From a virus, in IMG/VR virus record IMGVR_UViG_3300034175_000001, positions 1-32,787 of that record: DNA of 32,787 nucleotides; one strand, 5' to 3'. Shown one piece after another: positions 29,801 to 32,787 of the stretch (positions within the stretch are counted from its first letter, which is position 1; the number at the start of each line of letters is the position of its first letter). The notes under the pieces are model-generated. The model ran no database searches. It saw only the letters and a program-made list of their open reading frames with translations, and had not been told where the DNA came from. Made by a program: the position numbers and the translations under genes.

Positions 29801-31773
29801 GGCGTGTAAGTGTAGACACTACTAATGCTAAACGGCAGCTTAGACGTAACAGTGTACCAACCCCAGAAAGCTTGAGGGAAAGGCGCTCTCATAACTAGGC
29901 AGTTTAGCTGCTGAGTACCATTGAACTTGTGCGGGATGTTGCTCGAGTCATAACCCCATGCTGCAACTTGCTCTTCGCGTGTAGCAAACGATGTTGGCGT
30001 CTGAATTGGAGCTGAACGGAACAGGTCAATGAATGGCAATACGCCGCCGAAATAACCACCACCAGATGCGTTCATGAAGATCTTAAGTGGAGCTGGGTAG
30101 TCGACTAGCTTACTAACAACCTGCGTGATATCATTCTTCTGACGGATTGAAACATTCAGTGAACCACCGGTCTTAGCGACTAGAGTATCGACCATATCGA
30201 TACTGTCGATATCAATCTTACTTGGCACATCGTTGCTGTTGATGATCGCGTCGGTCCAGTCACTGATGACAACGTTGTCAAGCATGACCTTTATCTGATA
30301 ACCAGATGGTGAGCCCGAGTAGATACCATCAATGTGAATGTTGAACTTGCCAACTTTCTTGTTGAGTAGCGTCTGAGTTACACGTAGCGGAACCTTAATA
30401 GGTCCGTACGTAAACGTACCAGGCATAGGAGTGTTGTTGTATGATACTGTACGACACGAAACCTTGGTGCCAGTTGGATCACTGAAACCACGCGAGAAGT
30501 TCGTGATGTTAATACCACCAGCAAACTCTGGAACGCCGTTAACTAGAAGTGTTCCTGTAAAATCTTCGTTCTGACGGAACTCGATGACAGATCCGACTGG
30601 CGGCTGTCCACCTTGATATGGAGCATAGGCGATCAGCTGATCAGCAGTACCAACACGAGCGTTAATCAGATAGTTTGTGTTGGTTGACTTAAGAGAGTAC
30701 CAACGTGCGTTAGCCTGATTAGTAGAGTTAGCTAGGCCGGCATCATTAATGCCTACGTGAATATCAAACGAGAAGAAGTTACTTGGCTGAATTGTAATTC
30801 GGCCAAAGTTAGAGATAGACCTAGTTTCTAGATCACCAGTGTTGTAGATTGGACCATTGATAAACTTCGGATCATCCAGGATGAACGGAGTAAGCGGAAG
30901 CTGAGCAGTAGATGCATTAACCTGAATGAACAGTGGTGATGCACGGTTGTTGTTGCTCGATCCTGCTAGAGTCTCAACTAGGTTGAAGTTGAAAGTGTTT
31001 ACAGCAGTTGGAATTCCGGTGATAGTACGAGCAGCGCTATTAAGCGTCATACCAGTAGGAATACCCGAAGCAATAGATAGCGTTGAACCAGCTTTTGCAC
31101 CAATGATGTTGATCGTGTAGTTACCACCAACTTCAACAGTCGTAGAACTTAGAGTCAGTGCACCGAGCGTTACAGGCGGCGCCTGTACGACTACAGCGAA
31201 TGCAGAAGTCTTAGGTGAGTTTGGCGAACCAGCTAGAGTCTCAACAAGAGAGAAGTTGAAGATTCCAGTAGTGGTTGGCGTTCCAGTGATAGTACGACCA
31301 ACGTTATTGATGCTCATACCAGCTGGTACGTTACCAGTGATCAGTGACCCTGGCGTGGTATCATTGATAGCAATAGTCGCAGCAATACCCTGAGTCAGTG
31401 TAGGAACTGACAGAGAGATGTCACGGAGATCTGGAACAGCAGGAGCGCCGGTAGCAGCAAAGGTGAACGTATCACCATAGATCTTCTTACCGTCGCCTGA
31501 AGTTGCAGCAATACCAACCGAGTAGCTCGTGTTAGTGGTTGCAGCGACACCAGTGTATACCGAGTTACCGCGAAGTACGATCTGAGGAACAGCTGATCCA
31601 AAGATAGAATATACGGTATTACCACTGTTAGTTCCCGCAAACGGGTCTGACATGGTCGCAATTAGTGTATTTGAGCTTGCACTAACTAGAAATGACAGCT
31701 TGCTAGCCGTCATCTTAGATGCGCCGCCCGAGCTACCGCCGCCACCGACGCCTAGACCGATTCCAATACGCAT
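26884..31773 (-). CDS. Giant adhesin / receptor-binding protein with glycosidase-like domain
   Basis: A 1629-residue virion protein. A glycine-rich start (GLGVGGGGSSGG) leads to a beta domain, then two He_PIG/Ig-like repeats (about 100-290) ending in near-identical LVETLAGS segments. A jelly-roll-like region follows (about 290-480). Residues about 600-1290 look like a TIM-barrel glycosidase of clan GH-A type: WSFETMIDLCNKTNCDAYVTIP, VEYSNELWN (E822, candidate acid/base) and LMAYEANQHL (E1192, candidate nucleophile). Further Ig-like modules and a C-terminal lectin-like domain (about 1490-1629) end the protein. It likely binds and trims a surface polysaccharide. It is coupled to the spike-base-like gene by TAATG. 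Confidence 0.82.
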   Translation of the reverse strand: MRIGIGLGVGGGGSSGGASKMTASKLSFLVSASSNTLIATMSDPFAGTNSGNTVYSIFGSAVPQIVLRGNSVYTGVAATTNTSYSVGIAATSGDGKKIYGDTFTFAATGAPAVPDLRDISLSVPTLTQGIAATIAINDTTPGSLITGNVPAGMSINNVGRTITGTPTTTGIFNFSLVETLAGSPNSPKTSAFAVVVQAPPVTLGALTLSSTTVEVGGNYTINIIGAKAGSTLSIASGIPTGMTLNSAARTITGIPTAVNTFNFNLVETLAGSSNNNRASPLFIQVNASTAQLPLTPFILDDPKFINGPIYNTGDLETRSISNFGRITIQPSNFFSFDIHVGINDAGLANSTNQANARWYSLKSTNTNYLINARVGTADQLIAYAPYQGGQPPVGSVIEFRQNEDFTGTLLVNGVPEFAGGINITNFSRGFSDPTGTKVSCRTVSYNNTPMPGTFTYGPIKVPLRVTQTLLNKKVGKFNIHIDGIYSGSPSGYQIKVMLDNVVISDWTDAIINSNDVPSKIDIDSIDMVDTLVAKTGGSLNVSIRQKNDITQVVSKLVDYPAPLKIFMNASGGGYFGGVLPFIDLFRSAPIQTPTSFATREEQVAAWGYDSSNIPHKFNGTQQLNCLVMRAPFPQAFWGWYTVTSKLPFSISSVYTYTPRTLVNGVYTQRVLLQDSSINGIFSVQFKDEGVPVPPEGILCQIIKDGESEQNVSGVWQPLYLEDYKSQCVGIRFMDLMGGNGCNIYKGKVAPYLSTPADRGRGIGNVRAAWSFETMIDLCNKTNCDAYVTIPYSTSDAYVQDCIQTFHDGLANGLRLFVEYSNELWNDLFSQTNQVRYDGFARNYGGGTIPINGDITKLKFWDPAALFPADTPVITGFWLAKTTQPITVQRTETITHTTSTATNAIHTDSTTIVNDWSNKWLTVGKITDTNGNSYYRQTLADGYRENQDFTTADTYVMNADGTQMVDANNNGTIAKTDIFWGYVSNNANNVPTYYKWRNEPAPGAALTVSWMPSINGVNYFNGKPSYNPWYVQEQDGGQARMKMQAQRSKEIFMLAQPIYADKPDDLITVIGGQTGSIQGQATRFTFNNAAAYTKRIAVAPYIGDGVGGNSVESYSPSKYNNPSPFWNGPAPARKDNVFGSNTDIETWKTDLFTHITMAAGPVANSYVANKDQIKQLCIDNGLSPNAIKLMAYEANQHLFFESRNWGAKGGGAGIHPNVVRAMIAWWQDPRIGEVMRTYLDRIESAVGNEFCWYSITSDINYGSVQYGSWISNRWTGDRASPRYMTIRNKKLQLEGSTLPKPAFVSQPSITPLIGGPGSTFTVNANTINGNVFSTEWSVNGVRQVALNNPIAANVQIIGVVTCQVGVSGPGGLVSMISTTAEVQAGYPIIDQSPPVITTTPAVRLYEGLPLAVTLTTSKTVTWSVDGGEDATHFEVSGNILRWKDNGVKTYATPEDVGKDNIYNVIVRAFDSVNNNSSTIAISVTLKKFGAGQTTADTGWVSIGNTFPAAIGFTIPDGVSPGGYNIGYNSDATGANGMRLSQAGDRFSNFVVANNVATVMNNINFVPWPKLLASGDRVEIRFPNATTATLHLNGGVNLFPANPGAPGRGYVRFWNRLGVAFDDVSFGAVTP

Positions 31774-32045
31774 TAATAGAGTCCGATGAAGTTAGAGGCT
31801 GTCGTACCAAGGTCCCAGATCTTACGAACTCGGACTGGAAGGAGTGAACCATCAGGAATGTTAGTGAAGATGACAAAAGCGCCTGGTGCCATACCAGTTA
31901 GCTCAACCTTCAGTGAACCACCAGTTCCGATATACAGAGCCTTAGTGGTATTAGCGACATCGCCTGTGTCGCTTGCAGTGATCGCAGCAGCCCTCGAGGC
32001 CGGCGCATCAATGCTATTTGCATTACGTGAGTATAGATCAGCCAT
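31773..32045 (-). CDS. Spike-base-like protein (RcGTA rcc01079 type)
   Basis: A 90-residue protein with an N-terminal AAAITASDTGDVANTTKALYIG, a central GSLKVELTGM and a C-terminal LLPVRVRKIWDLGTTASNFIGLY. This PSDT...ALYVG...PVRV...GTTA pattern is that of the small spike base proteins of gene transfer agents and related tailed phages, which link tail and receptor-binding spike. Assignment is by pattern memory. AAGGAC precedes the ATG. It sits directly before the giant adhesin, which it may anchor. Confidence 0.72.
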   Translation of the reverse strand: MADLYSRNANSIDAPASRAAAITASDTGDVANTTKALYIGTGGSLKVELTGMAPGAFVIFTNIPDGSLLPVRVRKIWDLGTTASNFIGLY

Positions 32046-32067
32046 ACTTTGTCCTTATCAATCGTAG

Positions 32068-32075
32068 TATTTATC
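32068..32075 (-). promoter_or_regulatory. T4-type late promoter GATAAATA for the spike genes
   Basis: GATAAATA on the minus strand in the 30-base gap before the spike-base-like gene, immediately after the stop of the repeat protein. Same form as the box before gp21. Confidence 0.7.
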
Positions 32076-32787
32076 TTAAGAAATACGATAGGTAACAGAG
32101 ACGTCAACGTTGAATGCATCGATAGCACCACGAAGCTTAGCGCTCCATACGTTGTTAGCCGTTGTTTGGAACAGACCCTCATTCCAGACTAGCTGACGAG
32201 TGTCAACAGCTGGGACTACTACAGTCTGAATAATCGTACCATTAAGAGCATCACGGATATCTACTACGGCTGGCAGTGTGTCTGCATTAGCGATAGTGAG
32301 CGACTCAACGATGGTCTTCTGAGTACCGTTAGCTGGGACTAGAACAGTCTCAGAGGTAGTTGCAATTGATACTCGGTTAGTTGCCTTACCGACCTGATAC
32401 CTGGTGGTATAGATTGGGTTGCTATTAGCAATACTTACTGGAAGTGTTACTGTGTTAGCAATGTTGATCGGCGCGTTGATCTGAGTCAGTACCGTGCCAG
32501 AGACAGTAACAGCAACCGTGTTAGCGATGCTGACTGGAACAGTCTGGTTCAGTGTGACTGGCATCACAACAGTGTTTGAGAAGGTTACTGAAACAGTATT
32601 AGCAACACTAACAGGAACCGTCTGGTTTAGTGAGACTGGAACCGTGTTCGAATAGGTTACTGTAACTGTGTTAGCGATAGTAACAGGAACCGGAGCCATG
32701 ACAATAACAGGCTGTGGATTCGTGTTGCTGTATGGAATACCATTAGCTGATGCTGGTACTTGAACTGCGACACGGAAGCCATCCGCG
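32076..32787 (-). CDS. Partial repeat-rich virion protein, N-terminus beyond the window
   Basis: The frame stays open to the right edge (ADGFRVAVQVPASANG precedes the internal methionine at 32699), so at least 236 codons are present and the true start lies outside. The N-terminal half is a run of Val/Thr/Asn/Ser repeats of the type TVPVS-ANTV-VT-SNTV, likely a beta-structured fibre or stalk. The C-terminal 100 residues form a compact beta domain (ETVLVPANGTQKTIVESLTI ... AKLRGAIDAFNVDVSVTYRI). It precedes the spike genes, so a virion/tail role is likely. Confidence 0.75.
   Translation of the reverse strand, partial: ADGFRVAVQVPASANGIPYSNTNPQPVIVMAPVPVTIANTVTVTYSNTVPVSLNQTVPVSVANTVSVTFSNTVVMPVTLNQTVPVSIANTVAVTVSGTVLTQINAPINIANTVTLPVSIANSNPIYTTRYQVGKATNRVSIATTSETVLVPANGTQKTIVESLTIANADTLPAVVDIRDALNGTIIQTVVVPAVDTRQLVWNEGLFQTTANNVWSAKLRGAIDAFNVDVSVTYRIS
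32430..32700 (-). repeat. Degenerate tandem repeats encoding VPVS-ANTV / TVSNTV units
   Basis: About ten imperfect units of roughly 8-12 codons, visible as recurring GTGTTAGC, ACTGGAAC and GTCTGGTT on the plus strand. They encode alternating ANTV, SNTV and LNQTVPVS segments. The repetition is at DNA and protein level, so copy number may vary. Confidence 0.7.

Noticed and set aside
1-32787. tRNA genes, CRISPR arrays, insertion sequences
   Set aside because: No cloverleaf-like segments, spaced direct-repeat arrays or transposase motifs were found; the few gaps are under 110 bases.

Overview
The window is a piece of a T4-superfamily myovirus genome (Caudoviricetes). Every gene I can support lies on the minus strand, so transcription runs from high to low coordinates. 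Genes are packed tightly, with ATGA, GTGA or TAATG overlaps at most junctions. Close relatives of T4 proteins can be recognised by eye: major capsid gp23, prohead protease gp21, scaffold gp22, UvsY, UvsW, late sigma gp55, gp47, gp46, clamp gp45, clamp loader gp44/gp62 and RegA. The host is probably a Gram-negative bacterium. A protein resembling the gene-transfer-agent spike base protein (RcGTA rcc01079 type) hints at an alphaproteobacterium, but this is inference. No tRNA, rRNA, CRISPR array or insertion sequence was seen.

Layout in transcription order. (1) 32787-26884: host-recognition cluster, with a repeat-rich protein cut by the window edge, a spike-base-like protein and a 1629-residue adhesin holding Ig-like modules and a glycosidase-like domain. 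(2) 26844-23135: head genes gp21, gp22 and gp23, a strong terminator, and a tail-tube-like protein; most have NATAAATA late promoters. (3) 23082-17329: recombination and late transcription (UvsY, UvsW, an Sm-like small protein, gp55, gp47, gp46). (4) 17329-4153: accessory nucleotide-metabolism and DNA-modification block. It holds a SLOG-like protein, peptide deformylase, a MazG-like NTPase, a nuclease-like protein, an Nmad1-like protein, a dCMP hydroxymethylase, dCMP deaminase, a UDG-fold protein, myo-inositol-phosphate synthase, a deoxyribosyltransferase-like protein, a HAD phosphatase, a protein resembling alpha-glutamyl/putrescinyl-thymine pyrophosphorylase, a GDSH-motif protein, a C5-cytosine methyltransferase, a DUF3310 protein, a vWA protein and a glycosyltransferase. 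(5) 4073-213: replication block (small basic protein, gp45, gp44, gp62, regA and small unknowns), then a partial gene at the left edge.

How it fits together: the middle block reads as a pyrimidine-hypermodification pathway. Hydroxymethyl-dCMP would be made at nucleotide level and then elaborated by the pyrophosphorylase-like, glycosyltransferase and possibly inositol-linked enzymes. Three adjacent modification genes end in short hydrophobic/acidic tails (SLESFF, SLESFFG, TLVDFLS) that look like sliding-clamp-binding peptides, so they may ride on the gp45 clamp encoded nearby. Two promoter classes are visible: a family of near-identical host-sigma70-type promoters (TTGACATTT, then TATAAG or similar at 17-bp -35/-10 spacing), several embedded inside coding sequence, and T4-type late promoters (NATAAATA) before the structural genes. 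One perfect consensus sigma70 promoter points the opposite way, antisense to uvsW.
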